Positions 24,310 through 37,202 of a DNA stretch of 64,000 nucleotides are shown in pieces. Position 1 is the first letter of the stretch. Each line of letters opens with the position of its first letter. Source of the DNA: Varroa destructor (taxonomy: Eukaryota > Arthropoda > Arachnida > Mesostigmata > Varroidae); the NCBI RefSeq assembly GCF_002443255.2, contig NW_019211459.1, forward strand, positions 22,098,147-22,162,146, in the 5' to 3' direction. The notes beneath the pieces were generated by a model. That model searched no databases. It was not told the origin of the DNA and was given only the letters and a program-made list of their open reading frames with translations. The position numbers and the translations under genes were made by a program.

Positions 24310-26530
24310 CTTAAAACAGTAGGAAATATACATAGAATTTAAATAAAGCGAACTAAATGGTGCAACGCTTTGTTATACCTCCCTATTATTTCTACAAGAC
24401 TGTATTATAATGCCATAGCGACCAACTTGCCGGCCTATATAGGCGACAGAGGTCTTTTTTTATAGTGCCATAGTGTCTGAACTGAAAAAGGTATCGTATT
24501 TAAGAAGCGTATTCCTCTCAACGTTACTTGAAAGTGCAGCGAATCTTTGACCGCAACAGCTGGTCGTGACTCGGCTATATGGTTCGCTAATGCTACGCAC
24601 AATTTACACAAACGTCCTCCATGATTTTCAACCTAACCTCTACATTTTGTTTGATCATTATGGGTGCATAATGTATTCACACAGAGCCAACGAAGAAGCA
24701 TGACAGTTTTGTTCACATTATTTCTGATGTTACCACACCGCCACGTAAGGCTATGTACGCTCGTGCTCGTGCCGCTCCTTTTCTGAAGCAGGAGAACAAT
24801 CGAGCGGCACGCAGGAGATATTCAAGGCGACGCCCTACCTGCCAGGCTTGCTGCCCTGTTACCCCTGCGTCACTTTGCATATCAGTTTTATCTATCCATC
24901 TCGTTGTCGTCAGCATCGTCTGTGACATTGTCGCTGTACAAAACGCATGTACGTACATCACCACTGATTCTCACAGGTCTTCCTGTTCCTCGTCTAACTT
25001 GCAGCACACACTTGAGGAGGCTGCTCCGTTCTTCGTCATCTTCGTGTATTCATTCAGTCCCTCTTTACTATGCAACACCTTCGGTGGCTCGAGTTCATTC
25101 TGCACACAGAAAAATCCAGCTAAATGAGCTTACACGGAGCTTTCTGTAAAACAGATGGCAATAAATTATACTCCTTAATAACAAACTATGAAGTTTCGTC
25201 ACTTATTTTTGGCCAATGTTCGTTGCGAGGCATTGAGGTAAACTTACTATAGTGTTCTTCGTTTGCGTAATTATTCAAGGTGCTGCTAAGAGGTTTCATT
25301 GAAGCCACTGGTAACAGCGTATGATATAGTAAATAGGAAACCTTCGATAACGGTACCACTTTTACTTGAACACATGTATTATAGAAAATGACAGAAATGT
25401 CGCAATTAACTTCATCGGTCGTTGTCTGCATAGTGACTTTTGTTAGCAACATTCACCCTACCCGATCATTCGTCCACTGAATAATTCAGAGACCGATGGC
25501 AGTACTTCAACTGGGAGTGATGATTCTAAGTTATACTGAAGCTCGCCGGGCAGTAGTTTTCTTCACTGACGTTATTTTGCTAGCTGACTACTAGCAAAAC
25601 CCTATGACATCTACAACAGAATTAGAGATTCAACTGGCCAGTAAGGAGACGCGGAAAGACTGGAGAGCGGTGGCGGTGGAGCCTCCTGGTGGCCAGAAAC
25701 GACGCGACGCGGCAGTATTCCGAAAGGGAAAGCTATCTAGGAGTATGCGTTCGATTTGTTCCGAGGCGTGGATAAACGGTCAGTGTTGAAATTGGCATCG
25801 CTCTCTTGCAGCAACTGATGGCAGTAGTGACAAAACATTCGAAAATTGCTACTTTACAATCGAAAAACGAATTTCTTCGTTATTAAGTGCCGGCTTGCGC
25901 GTACCTCGGCACAATAGGCAAGGTCTTGACTCACTTCGGGTCGTTAAATTTCGTAGGAATGCAAAATATCGGACAGATCAGTGCGACCAGCCGCAGCCAT
26001 AGGGCAACTGGCCAAATCTGCTAACCCAAAAAACACTAGCATTCTGGCTAGAATACTATACAATGATGGCTATTACTACGCTTTTATATTTGCTAATACA
26101 TGAGCCGTCTTTTATAAACGGTAAGAAGTTAGTTACACAACGCGTTCCGTGAAGGATTATTAATTGAATGGTAATCTTCTTAAATAAAATGCAATTACTG
26201 CGCAAATGTATCGAATTTGATTGCCCGTATAGCTTTGAGCCTTCGGCTGACGATAACGAGGGTAAGCAAAAACATTGAATTACATTGAAAAAAAGACCTA
26301 GCTCTATACGTAGAAACTGTATAGTACTTTGTCATAGCTTTTCTGTTTTATACGTTATAGTATCGAGTTGGACTTGTAGATTCGTGTTTTAGTCTTTTTT
26401 CGTTTAGTCTGTGGACGCCATAGCTTCAGATGTCTATTACGTTTGAGGCCAACTTCTATATGGCCTGCCTTACGTTTAAAATACAGGATGAAAGGCTTCT
26501 ACAAGCTGGGCCTGTTTGCAATCTAAAATA
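24310..26530. other. No supported gene
   Basis: The overlapping plus frames at 24753-25149 are cysteine-, serine- and histidine-rich and probably reflect a pyrimidine-rich strand. No other signal. Confidence 0.55.
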
Positions 26531-26539
26531 AAGCTTGCC

Positions 26540-26755
26540 CTACGCATGCATCCTGAACCAAGAGTCGTTACTCACACTACTTCGTCGGAGCAACGTTCTA
26601 CGTAACCTAGTATATGAATCCTCTATCAAGAAAATGTCGTCCAAGCTCATTATATCATTATGAATTCGTAGCTCAGATCTGACCAATCTGGTCGACTGTG
26701 TTCGTTCGTTCGAGCATTGCTCGAAGAGGAAATTTGACAGATATTGGCAAGACAT
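26540..26755 (-). CDS. 71-codon ATG open frame, unassigned
   Basis: The frame starts with an ATG (MSCQYLSNFLFEQCSNERTQ), continues through RIHNDIMSLDDIFLIED and ends RRSSVSNDSWFRMHA before TAG. The composition is protein-like, with acidic and basic clusters, but there is no signal peptide, membrane segment or known motif. The flanks show no gene context. Chance is a real possibility at this length. Confidence 0.12.
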   Translation of the reverse strand: MSCQYLSNFLFEQCSNERTQSTRLVRSELRIHNDIMSLDDIFLIEDSYTRLRRTLLRRSSVSNDSWFRMHA

Positions 26756-27194
26756 CTTAATCAAGAAGTATTTTTATATGCCCTAAAAGATTTAGGCTCA
26801 CCACACATTTGTCTCGTTCCTCTTGTATTGCATAGTTATTGTATCCGATCGTTCGATAGCTATATTATTTCAATACCGTATTTCTAAAATACCCTGATAT
26901 CGACGATTCTTTTGGCCCCTATCTACAGTTGCCAACGAAAGGTTTTCAGCACATTAGACCTTAAAGCATCTACTTGTTCCTAGGCGGCCAAAATTTTGTA
27001 TCGAATTAATTGAAGCGAGCTAGATTTTAAGATAAATAGGTTATCTACGCCTTTACGATATATATATAACGTTTATTCGCACAAAGTCAGACGAGTCGAC
27101 CTACAAAATCTTCTCTTAAACCCTGCGGATAGTTATGCTCTGATTTCTAGATGGGCCACGAGACAGCCTGTCGAGAGCGAATCTTACTACGACT

Positions 27195-27212
27195 TATATA
27201 TATATATATATA
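27195..27212 (+). repeat. (TA)n microsatellite, 18 bp
   Basis: Pure alternating run followed by GAGAG. Confidence 0.93.
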
Positions 27213-27352
27213 GAGAGCCTCCCCTGAAGTAGCCATTTAAGTATGGTGTATACCTATTAACTGATGGATTTTCCAGAAAGCTGTGGTAGGCGACGAAAGC
27301 TCTAAGCGTCGTTTGGGATGCTGATCCGCTTGATGCAGATAATAAAACAACA

Positions 27353-27371
27353 TTTTTTTTTTTTTTTTTTT
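27353..27371 (+). repeat. Poly-T run, 19 bases
   Basis: Nineteen consecutive T. Read on the minus strand it is a poly-A tract and could be the tail of a retroposed element, but I see no element body or target duplication beside it. Confidence 0.95.
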
Positions 27372-30227
27372 AGTTTTATATACCATAGTAATACAAAGCA
27401 TATCGTGATTGAGAACTTAGGCTCTCTTAGATCTCTGAACACTTAGATATTATAGAAGTGAAGGCGTAATAAAAAAATAACTTATGATGTCCTAAAGTGT
27501 CTCAGAAGTATATCTACGTATCTTTAGGAAACGCTCGCCTCTTTTTGTTAAGTTCATGGCAGTTTTAATCAAGAACGTTGATAGGAGTCTCATTAAAAAG
27601 TCAGTCAGCTATCACTCACTGCACGTGCCGGAAACGACGTTAGGTTTCCTAAGTGTACTCCCACGCTAATCCCAGCCGATCTAACCACAAAGGAAACGTT
27701 TTTTCTGTCTATTTTTCCTTCTTTTTCTTTTTTAGCTTCTTTACATGTATCATCGTTACGCCTCGCATTTCAGCCGCTTACCTCAGGAGTGATTTTCTTT
27801 TTAGCTTTGGGCTTAGTTCGACCTTTTTCAATTTCTCCTTATAGACCGTCTCGAAACTGGAAACACTTCGTTCATTACTTGAGCCTTTGCACTGCGCTAC
27901 GAATGTCGCTGCAGCAACAGTAGTTGCTAAGACCGCCGCGTACAAGCGCCACCAATGCGGCTATCCCTAGCGGGCAAAACCGTCGTCTGCGGGTTAACTG
28001 CTTATCTCATACCATAATCTGCACATTAAAATTGTTTAGTATTAGCTGCGGCGTCAGTCCTGAATTCCGATACTCTCCGCCTATTCTCCCTTGTTCCGCC
28101 CTTTGCCCTTTTTCGATGCGCCAAAAAGGCGAAACACGATTAGCTATAGAATAGCAGAAAAACCCACGGGACCCGCTTTTTGTAGTGGTTACAAGAAAAA
28201 CGCTTAGTCATGATGTCTCTGCAGGGGCATAAGAATGACGAAACCGGGGCAATAGGCACGCCGTATCTTTTTTTCGATGACACCGACGTTTCTGGCGGTC
28301 AGACTTATCTCGAGCAAGCGGCTCTCGGCGAAACGAATATTTTCTGGTTGTTTAAATAGGACAAACGCGGGCTACCAGAAAAGTGGAGAGTGAGTTGTTC
28401 GTAGACATTCATCTGCTAAGTACAATAACACGCAATTAACGGTATGACGTTACACCAGATTAGCTTAAAGGAACAAATAACATATTGAAGGCTGACAGTG
28501 TCGTATAACCGTACACGGACGACTATTTGCGTAATTGTGTGTAGATAGCTATACTCACACTAGTTGAATTCATTTGTTTTTGTTTATGTGGAATATATGG
28601 CTTCCTGGGATTGTTCTCTCTCGCTCTCTCGATAAAGCAAGCATATGATTTAAAGCATCTCCTCTGCTATATTTCGGACTGAACATTTTATTCCTGTCCA
28701 ACAACCGGGCCATACTGTTTACTGCGTACAGGTTCCTCTTCACACTCACAGTAGCGACGAAATCTAGATGAGTGAATTTATGTCATGAAGAAGAACATAC
28801 GAAGCGTTTCTGATAAGTACCTTTTGTACGGCAGTCGTCCTCTTCATTTGAACAAAAGTGGCCTATGAGAGCAATTTTATACCAGCCCACGCTTTCTCAG
28901 TAGTTGTATAGTCGAAAGGGTTACTTTTACAGAGATCGCTGCAAGAGAAGGTCAAGCCGATTGTGAGTTCATCTGTCGTATCTCCGCCAGGCCAACTCTA
29001 AATAGCTTTTGATCTATTGCCAATAAACTTCTTTATTTAGGCGACCCGACCTGTGTACGGCATTGATCAGCTGGCCGAAAAGTTTCCATGTATTGAAATC
29101 GGACGTCTAGCTGTGTGCCTGTCGAGATAACTTTGTCCACAAAGTATTCTCAGTTTGCTTCTTGAATTGACAACTAAACTTATCTGATCAGCTAAGTTTG
29201 GCTGTCTGGACCAACGCCCACACCTTAGCTGCTTCGACACTTATTAACGCATGGCTCAATACTGTTTCATTTTGAAATTATGTAGGCTTGCTGATTACTA
29301 CTGACATCTAGTGTTACTTGAAGGCGTGTTTTCTGATAAATCGAAAGCAGCTTGTTTAGTCAATTGCCATCACTTTTGCGGCGCTTCGTGGTGCTTCACG
29401 TCTAAAGACTTTGCCTCAATGGTGCTCGAGGCTTTAGTTCTCCCGCTATCCGCCAATGGTCATCTTTAGTTAACTTTCTATGATTTATGTAGATCAGCGA
29501 CGGTTCCTCGTTTTTAAGATGCGTGCCTCTTTATATGGGCAAACCTGAGTGGCTTCCGTTGTAGTAGTGGATTTATTATGATTGTATTTGGTATGAGCAC
29601 TAGATGTCTATATCAAGAGTCACGAATGACTACTTGAAATGCTCTTGAAGGCAAACCGCTTCGCCTTTGCCGTATGAAGTAGGTCGGGCGAAATCCAAGT
29701 GGGAATGTCATGATATTTGGAGAGAAGTATCGGAGATGCTAAAGACCCCAGCATCCACTCCGCGCGCCCAGGGCTACGGATACATGGGGTTCTAAGTTAG
29801 TCAAACTCCTGTTTTTGTCATTGCTTCCGCTGTTATGTGTCGCCAGTATAGCGGCCGCATAATATCTCAAGCACGATATATAGGCCCTTACGAAGCGAAA
29901 ACCAGCTAGCTAAAGTACAATCTGCGCTTGAGCAAACCTTTTTATAGTAGTCAGAGCTTGTATGTTTGTGTACGTATTTGAACCCTTACGTATCAAACAG
30001 AGCGAGTTTACCCGAACAAAAACGAAAAGCTTGTTTCTATCATTCCAGTATCGCGTGTCACACCCTAGCTGAACCGTTTCCACCAATGCTGGACACCTGT
30101 TTTTCTAGAATTTACAGTGAATACTTCTTTTGCAACGCTGTTTCATGCCTAGAGGCACCCGGCTAATTCCTTTTATCGACTAGACCCACCCTGGTCGTAT
30201 CAGCGCATTGCTCAATTACTCAACGGT

Positions 30228-30244
30228 GGGGGGGGGGGGGGGGG
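30228..30244 (+). repeat. Poly-G run, 17 bases
   Basis: Seventeen consecutive G. Long G runs are rare and can fold into G-quadruplexes. The flanks are non-coding. Confidence 0.95.
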
Positions 30245-31235
30245 TAGTCAACGCGCCTCGTTTAGAAGTGCGAATGTGTACCTACATTTCCGCCGCCGTT
30301 ACCACCTTTGACTACAACTAAGACAACTAGCATAGATTCAAACTTGCGAGCTCAGTTCGACAAACCCACATAGGTAGGATTCTTTTTACAGATACCCAGC
30401 TGCGTAGCGTAAAAAAGAATGGAGAAAAACAGCACCTACACCCCTAGAGCTGTCCGGGCACCTTGGCACAATGTCCGTTAACCAACAGATGCAGTAGTTC
30501 TCAGCAATTGCTGCTCGCGCTTATTGGAATAATACAGGAGCAAGCGTATGGTTATAGCGTGTTTGCCCCTGTATCATAATTGCCTTTGCTTTCTGTCTCC
30601 CGGGAGCAACATCGTGCGAAGGAATGGTCCATTTTGTGGGGGCACGACTGTTCGTTGGGTAAGCTAGATGCACGAGTGGACGTTTAAAACGTAAGTTCTC
30701 CACGAATGCCTGCGGTAGAGGACATCTTTATCACTAGTACAGAATGGCGTTGGGCGTCCGCCACCATGACTTCATTCTGATTTATTTATTTTTTTTTTTT
30801 ATTTATGCTTTGTGTGCTGTACTTATTTGCTTACGCCCGCGCTGCAGTGAGGCGTTATTTTAACATACTACAGCTGGGCGAGCTTACATTAGTGGTCCCT
30901 GCACCCATTGCCATATCCGCTGTATCGAAAACTACTTAAGCCGTAAGACGCTGGCGCGGGCATCGCGCTAGCATATGCCGCACCAGCGAATTAAGGGACT
31001 CCTTACTTGCGCACGTTAATGCGGCAATGGCGAGAGCATTCAATATGCTTACAAAGAGGATTCTTTCTGTGCTACACAAATGAGCACAGACTAGTCTTAT
31101 ATACTGCGAGCTAAGAGAGCCATCTAGCTGTCGGGTGAGGAAAAGTCTGTGTATACACTCGTATAAAGTTCAACCAAACCTTAAGCGAGATACAGGGTTT
31201 TAGCGGGTGGACGAAATAAAAACATCAAATTAAGG

Positions 31236-31262
31236 TATATAAATATATATATATATATAATA
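31236..31262 (+). repeat. Imperfect (AT)n microsatellite
   Basis: Alternating AT with two A-doubling interruptions. Confidence 0.9.
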
Positions 31263-31280
31263 TACAGGCGTAAAATGAAG

Positions 31281-31307
31281 GGCCTCAAGCTATCAAGAGG
31301 CCTTTTT
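31281..31307 (+). other. Hairpin followed by T5
   Basis: GGCCTC and GAGGCC pair across a 10-base loop and are followed by five T. This would look like an intrinsic terminator in bacteria; in eukaryotic DNA it is most likely incidental, although T runs end pol III transcripts. Confidence 0.5.
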
Positions 31308-32449
31308 GCACATAAGCATTGCACGTAAGAAATTATGTCGTCTTCCATATTATACATAGGTACGTTCGAGATAAACACAAGGTATACCGTATCATAAGCG
31401 TTATTCGCGGTACCGTAGATAGTATAAGTTTTCGTTTAATGAAAAATTACTATACGCTACACCGTTGGCAAACTGAACAAAATATATAGGGAAGTGTGGA
31501 AAGAATATTACTACAGCGTCTACCTGGGAAATAAAAAATTTAGAAGTATTCTTTGTCTTTTAATGTGCATGGAATCTATCATTCTAATACAACCTTACCA
31601 ATCAAGCACTTTTCTGCAAAATTCATCATAGAGAAAACCATTTGAGGCAGTAGCACGGCAGTCTGAGAGCAAAGGGAGAGACTGTTTGAAGATGAAAATT
31701 GTTGCGCAATAACCCCATTTTAGTATATTCGCTGTTAGTCCCAGATAGATATATACCGCATAATCCTATGATTACATTAGATCCCGCAACTCGTGATTAC
31801 CAATCGTGGTGGCTTTCCGCCCGAGTATTGAATCTCGAGAAAGGAATACGTATGGTGGGGATTATCTAAAAGGATTATACTGTATCAGTACAATAACAAA
31901 CTCTATTACATGAGATTTTTAAAAAGGCAGAATGTGCCGCTATTTTCTAGACAGCCTTTTTAAACAAATTTTATTTAACTTAGATATACGTAGAAAAGTG
32001 AGATTTTCCACCTTTCAGACTCTTATTCCTTAGTTTGAGCTTTAAATTCCATCCGCGTTCTCCATCACTGAACGCTTCATAACTAGGCCTTATCGTTCGG
32101 TCTAGATTACATTTGATACAACAGTACCATAATGCATTAACACATGGCTAATTCACATTAATTTGTATCACCCGCCATAAAAAGCTCCACGTCTACTAAA
32201 AATAACGGAAAACGGACAGTAAATGAAGTATATATAATTTGATATATCTGCGAGTTCTTTCCTTTCACATCTATTTAATGTCCTTCATCATATTTTTGAA
32301 AAAAAAACAGCACTCGGTAGGCGATTTCAAGGCGTTTTTCTTTCCCTTCGGTGGCTTACCGTTTCAGTGTTACTTCCACAATTTATCAACTGGAAAGGCT
32401 GAGGCCGACATCGAATTGAAAAACTAGGTTGACTAACAAAATGAACGCG

Positions 32450-32518
32450 GCTATAGCGTAATGGCAGAGGTTGAACGACTTAGACTTAAGATGTGGTTTA
32501 GTAAACGTTTCGTCGAAG
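32450..32518 (+). mobile_element. Possible weak tRNA-like relic
   Basis: TAGCGTAATGG at 32454-32464 fits the pol III A box. A GACTTAAGAT segment like a Leu(UAA) anticodon arm lies at 32483-32492. ACGTTTCGTCG at 32505-32515 is a poor B box, about 6 of 11 positions. The order and spacing are tRNA-like, but stem pairing is absent. This is much weaker than the candidates near 6.8 and 59.05 kb and may be chance. Confidence 0.2.
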
Positions 32519-33159
32519 TCTTTAGCTCTCTCCTGTTGCTATTACTGCTGTTTCTTGTCATGTTAAACTAAAATCAGCGGATCCTGACCGTCGGGATCCA
32601 ACTGACGCTGAAGGAAGGTATTCGTTCAACTTCCTTGCCCTCTTCCTCCATGCCTTTTTCCGCATCTTCTTGCTGGTGCCGTGGAACGAAGCATTTCACT
32701 GCACCACATCGCATCGTGTCCCGTCGGTAGGGTCGATGAGTTTAAACTGCTAGGCAACCACAAGGCGAGGCAGAAAACGGTGAATGGATGGCGCCTGCGG
32801 CGACGGCGCTGCTCGCATATTGATCAACTATTAGCAGTCCTCTTCCTTAGGACGCTCTGCACGCCAGTGGTTTCTGCTCAGGCATACGAGATAGACTAGT
32901 TGCTAAACGGCGAAGCCAGCAGACACAACGGTAGTAGCGGCTATTTTCCGTCGTTGTATACAGCATGCGTCTATAGAGGTGGGGCACTCTGTAGACGTTC
33001 AATAAAACGAAAGCCGCGGTTACGTCGGTGTGCTTAGCAGTACTGTTCGGCCAATATGATAAACGCCAGTTAATCCAACCACACGCTTGTAATAGGTGCA
33101 GCACACCTCAGCACATTTCGTGCTAAACCTTCGTTAGTTAAAATGCCCCTATCCGTTTT

Positions 33160-33387
33160 ATGGCTTGGGGCGGGGGCACATACTACATAACGCGTGTAAA
33201 TCAAGAAAAAAATGTTTATGGTTGTGGGAGCCTTCTGGGATTACAATTGCCTCCACTGCCAATAGCCTTTTGCAATGCATTCACCGGTTTCGCCTTGCTT
33301 GATTTCTTCAAATCTATTGCCGATTATTTGAACTATTCACAGAAGCACTACGGACAACCCTACGCAGCAACTATCATCATCCTTTGA
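33160..33387 (+). CDS. 75-codon ATG open frame with hydrophobic centre, unassigned
   Basis: From an ATG the frame reads MAWGGGTYYITRVNQEKN, a hydrophobic segment GLQLPPLPIAFCNAF, then FALLDFFKSIADYLNYSQKH and YGQPYAATIIIL before TGA. The middle could be a single membrane helix, although the prolines make it poor. A second open frame (33384-33587) overlaps its end by one base of frame and runs into the (AT)n tract at 33550, which extends it artificially. I recognise no family. There is no splice-site or promoter evidence either way. Confidence 0.15.
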   Translation: MAWGGGTYYITRVNQEKNVYGCGSLLGLQLPPLPIAFCNAFTGFALLDFFKSIADYLNYSQKHYGQPYAATIIIL

Positions 33388-33549
33388 TCAAAGACTTTTC
33401 TGAGTCTATAAGTGTACCCTGGTTCCTTTGTCGTGAGCTTCGAATCAACAGAAAAAATACGTTAGCTACATATAACATAAGGAAGTATTATGCTGGCAAA
33501 GCGGAAGTACTGAATCTCAGTCTTCTGCCAGCCTTCGCTATCCTTTGCG

Positions 33550-33572
33550 ATATATATATATATATATATATA
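33550..33572 (+). repeat. (AT)n microsatellite, 23 bp
   Basis: Pure alternating AT run; it artificially prolongs a plus-strand open frame. Confidence 0.95.
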
Positions 33573-33599
33573 AGCAAAGCGAGCTAAGTTAAAACAATT

Positions 33600-36550
33600 C
33601 TTGAGTTAAAACGAGCTGAATTAAAGAAAAAAAAAAAAGCTCCCTTAAGCGCTAACCTGTACATGAAGCAACGAACTGTCTTACAAGAACTGTGTTTATA
33701 TATTAGGTTGTCAGTTCCCAGCAAAAATTTTCTGATAATTTACGCCGTCGGGCGACCAATATTCATATGATTTTTTGCTTGTTTGTTCGATCACAATGTC
33801 ATACCCCTTGGACCAGCGATTCATTGTCACTGTTATAATCATCAGAAAGATCGCGTTGCAACTGCAGATGCGCATTGATGGGGGGGGAGACGACTGAACT
33901 TCTAGTGATCCTTAGGTTCCATCATTTCGAAATGCCAGACACACGTATTTCCCCTACATATAGTAACGACATTCTCGTTTTAACAGTTAAGCCCACCACA
34001 GCGTTCGACAACGTATAGTTAGTGGATGCGGCAGAGCTCACAGAGGTAATGGCTTGGTCAGGAGTTGACTTGCCACACAGAGGCTGGCTGGTGTCAGCTT
34101 ATTCCTGGCACGATAACTAGTTTCAGGAGAATTAATTAATGACAGGGATCAACGCATCTCTTACCAGACTAGGGTACAGTATAGGCCACCGCCTCACCGC
34201 AGTGCAAATCCTGGCCAGTAGGCCGGTAAAGCAAAGCTTATGCGGCTAGTGCACCTGGCTATAGCAGCTGTCGAGGCCGGACCTGTGAAGGTGGAGTGGG
34301 GATTCGCTGTTGATGATAACATGAGAACGGCGATTATAACTTACGTATCACTGAAAGTAAATATGAATGCATGTTTGAATTTTACGCACGGTACTTAAAC
34401 CTTTAGGTGTTGCTTCAAACGGCTGACTCACAACAGAACGTGTCTGTGCCCGCATTCGGACCTAATAAGCAAACACGTTACCTAGTCCTCTATCACATGG
34501 AAGGAAAACGTCATTAGGAAGCGGTCCTGCTATGACGGTTCCTCTATGCCTCTAAGCTATGACTGTTATTCCTCAAGGAATAACACAGAACAGAAGGATC
34601 TTCCTTCTGTACTTTTACTAGACACGTTGGTATTGCAGATAATCATGTGCCATGGTCAGCGGTGTGCTTCTGTAAAGATCATGATCACAATGAGCCCAAT
34701 GAAATACGCGTCGTTTTCCTACGCATTCTACTATATCCAATCCTTAACCATTTAGATAACATTCTTTTACGCCGTCTTTACTAACCTTTCAAAACCAAGT
34801 GCTCAGGCAAATAGAGAAAACATTTGAACACGTAGGAAAATTCTTGGACGTCGAGACGTGTCCTAGACGCATACTAGACGCTCCATCTCAAGCCCAAACC
34901 TTGTGCGTGCAGGGGAAATGCGCTATACTGGAAGAGCAACCTGGCTCCCCAATCGAGTAAATGCTCTTTGGCCCTGCTGAAAGCTGCTCAAAAAGGAGGG
35001 ACCGCAGGACTTCAAAGTTGTTCCCGAAGGATAGTCCAGTTTGATGGACTCCCCCTTCTGCGTCCTTCTGCGTCAGTAGACTTTCCCCTGAACAGACAAA
35101 AACAACCCCCCCTTAAGCGACCCTGAACGGAGTCGCTGAAAATGGGTTACCACTCCTTGCCCCTTCATTAGAGCGCTTCTCCAGCCAAGCCGACACTATT
35201 CCGGACGCGTTCGTTCACCGCCAGTGGAGTGAATCATTAGTTATCGCATTTTTATTCTTGCTTGGAAAGACTGCATTGTAGATACAACGACAGTAGACGG
35301 GTAGAAACAGTGCAGACATTGACTGTTACACTAATTTGTGGAACAGCGGTTGGGCGTCTGCTGCAGCACCGTCACCATCTTGTTTTTGCGTCGTCTCTTC
35401 TCACTCCCTCTCGCTTTAACGCGCGTCCTATCATTCGAGTTGTCGTTCGCCAAAGGCTCAAGTGTTTCAACTTCCCGAAGCTGGGGCCAAGACGAGTAGT
35501 TTCGTCTACCGAATTTCCCCACAGCTCTTCGAACTCGCTAACCTAGACTAACTCTAAGTGAAAGTTACATTAACTCGTTGAACGTGAAGAGTCACGTAGT
35601 AAAGGGAAGCAAAAAGTCACTGCAACTGAGTACGAAAGAGTAAGAGAGGGAAACTGGGCGTTCAGGACCTCACTGCTGGTCGCCTTCAGGTGGTGATCTT
35701 CGTAGTTTACAAACGTCTACCTGTGGAGTTGCTCTGTAAAGGCTGCAGTAAGTCAAACAACCGACAAAGTAGTCCCAAACATGCTCCAACCCCGAACACT
35801 TTGTCCGGCAGTTGGAATTAGCTTAAATGCAAGGTCAGTGAGATCCGTGGTAGAAACACTTCATTTTAAGCTCGGTGAATAAGCCAACCGGCAGCAGACA
35901 GACTCCCGCTAATATGCTGAGAATATCAATTTAGTCAGCGCGTCCCGTGAGGAGATGCGAAGACGAAAGGGAAAAACGCCATGTTAAACGGCCGCTGTTC
36001 AACAAAAAGCTGGTATTTACGTACTTCAATAATTGTTATAAAAGTTACTTAGACACAATACTTTCCAGTTAGTCGTGAAAAGAAAAGTATACCTTACTAT
36101 AAGATATATACATTGTGAAAACCAATTTCTTATCATCATTATAGGATAGAATTGCAACGTTGAACAGCCACGTTCCTTTTCTTTTCCATGTACGACTTCG
36201 CCAGCTACGTAAAGGTACTCTCAGAAATGATGAATACTCCAGCTTATAAATACGTGCAATGCTAATGCACCACGATGTATGTGTTTTTTCGCTTTCAACA
36301 TAAACAGCAATAATATACCGGGTCACACACACATTCATACTATGGCTTGATTTTCTGTCCAAATCACTGTTTCTTATTTTGAGATATCACTAGCACATGT
36401 TGGCCTTCCATTAAAATATGTACCCATTTGAAGTTGATTACTACATCTACTATACGTCCTTTGATTGACGTCGTGCTCTTTGTTGGCTTAATTTTCCATC
36501 GAATATGCCAATTAGATACTCGTTAGACATTAGACGTATTGCATATGAGA
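33600..36550. other. No supported gene
   Basis: Short frames only. CTTCTGCGTC is duplicated near 35053. A GC-richer patch at 34.9-35.55 kb has no favoured frame. Confidence 0.6.
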
Positions 36551-36556
36551 TATTGA

Positions 36557-36868
36557 TTAGCAGCGTGATAAAGCGCTTGTTACTGCATGGCACATTTCTC
36601 TGGCTGTTTGGTGCATAGCGTTTTTGTTGTTCTGCTGCGTTGCGTTGTCCGTAATGTCTTGCAGGTGAGCGCCACCAGGGGCTGCCAAAGTGGGTGGTAG
36701 GGCTGCGGCGGGGTGGAGCCGGGCACGTGCTGTGAGGTCCGTGGAGGCCGATTCATTGAAGGCCGCCAACGGAATCTCGGCGTTTTTGCAGGACCCCACA
36801 ATCCAATGACGGCTGCAACAACGGCGACAGTTCGGCCTTCGGCAGCCATCCGCGGAATACAAATATCT
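36557..36868 (-). CDS. GC3-rich open frame, candidate terminal exon
   Basis: The minus-strand frame entered at 36868 reads YLYSADGCRRPNCRRCCS, KNAEIPLAAFNESASTDLTA, HLQDITDNATQQNNKNAM and ends EMCHAVTSALSRC before TAA at 36557. The third codon positions are clearly richer in G and C than the flanks, and many codons follow the purine-any-pyrimidine pattern, both typical of real exons. Just upstream, CTCCTGTTGTTGTTGTTAAG on the minus strand is a fair 3' splice acceptor. An overlapping ATG frame (MAAEGRTVAVVAAV...) is less coding-like by these measures. The neighbouring coding-like frame at 37203-37376 lies 330 bases upstream on the same strand. I recognise no domain. As an exon prediction this is tentative. 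Confidence 0.25.
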   Translation of the reverse strand, partial: RYLYSADGCRRPNCRRCCSRHWIVGSCKNAEIPLAAFNESASTDLTARARLHPAAALPPTLAAPGGAHLQDITDNATQQNNKNAMHQTAREMCHAVTSALSRC

Positions 36869-37202
36869 TAACAACAACAACAGGAGCGGTGATAGCTACA
36901 GCCACGCCAAAGTCAACAGCAGAAGCAATAACCGTAACAGTGTTTGTAATTGAACGAGCTAAATCGCACGGCCCTATACGAAACTTGGGCCGCCCGTTCC
37001 TGTTCTACTCAGCGTTGTGGTTTTCATCGTTAACCATACCTATTCCGGAGCGCACGACCCACACTGCGTCGTTCGTAACTGCAGTGAAAACAATAACAGT
37101 CACCGCTGAGATAAGCGACAGTAACAACAATAACAGCAATAGTCAAAACAACTCGACTCACGTATACAGGGCTCTCACGAAAGGTCAGCTATTCGTTACC
37201 CT

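Larger units (their letters stand above)
26770..33150. other. No supported gene; simple repeats
   Basis: Contains the poly-T19, poly-G17, (AT)n runs, the hairpin at 31281 and the weak tRNA-like relic at 32450. Open frames are short and unremarkable. Confidence 0.6.

Noticed and set aside
31281..31307. Bacterial-type intrinsic terminator
   Set aside because: The hairpin plus T5 is there, but no bacterial gene precedes it and the window is eukaryotic.
33384..33587. 67-codon plus frame ending in Tyr-Ile
   Set aside because: It has no ATG start and is lengthened by the (AT)n run at 33550.
36580..36849. ATG frame MAAEGRTVAVVAAV... on the minus strand
   Set aside because: It overlaps a frame with better codon-position statistics; proline/threonine/arginine richness in this reading looks like an off-frame shadow.
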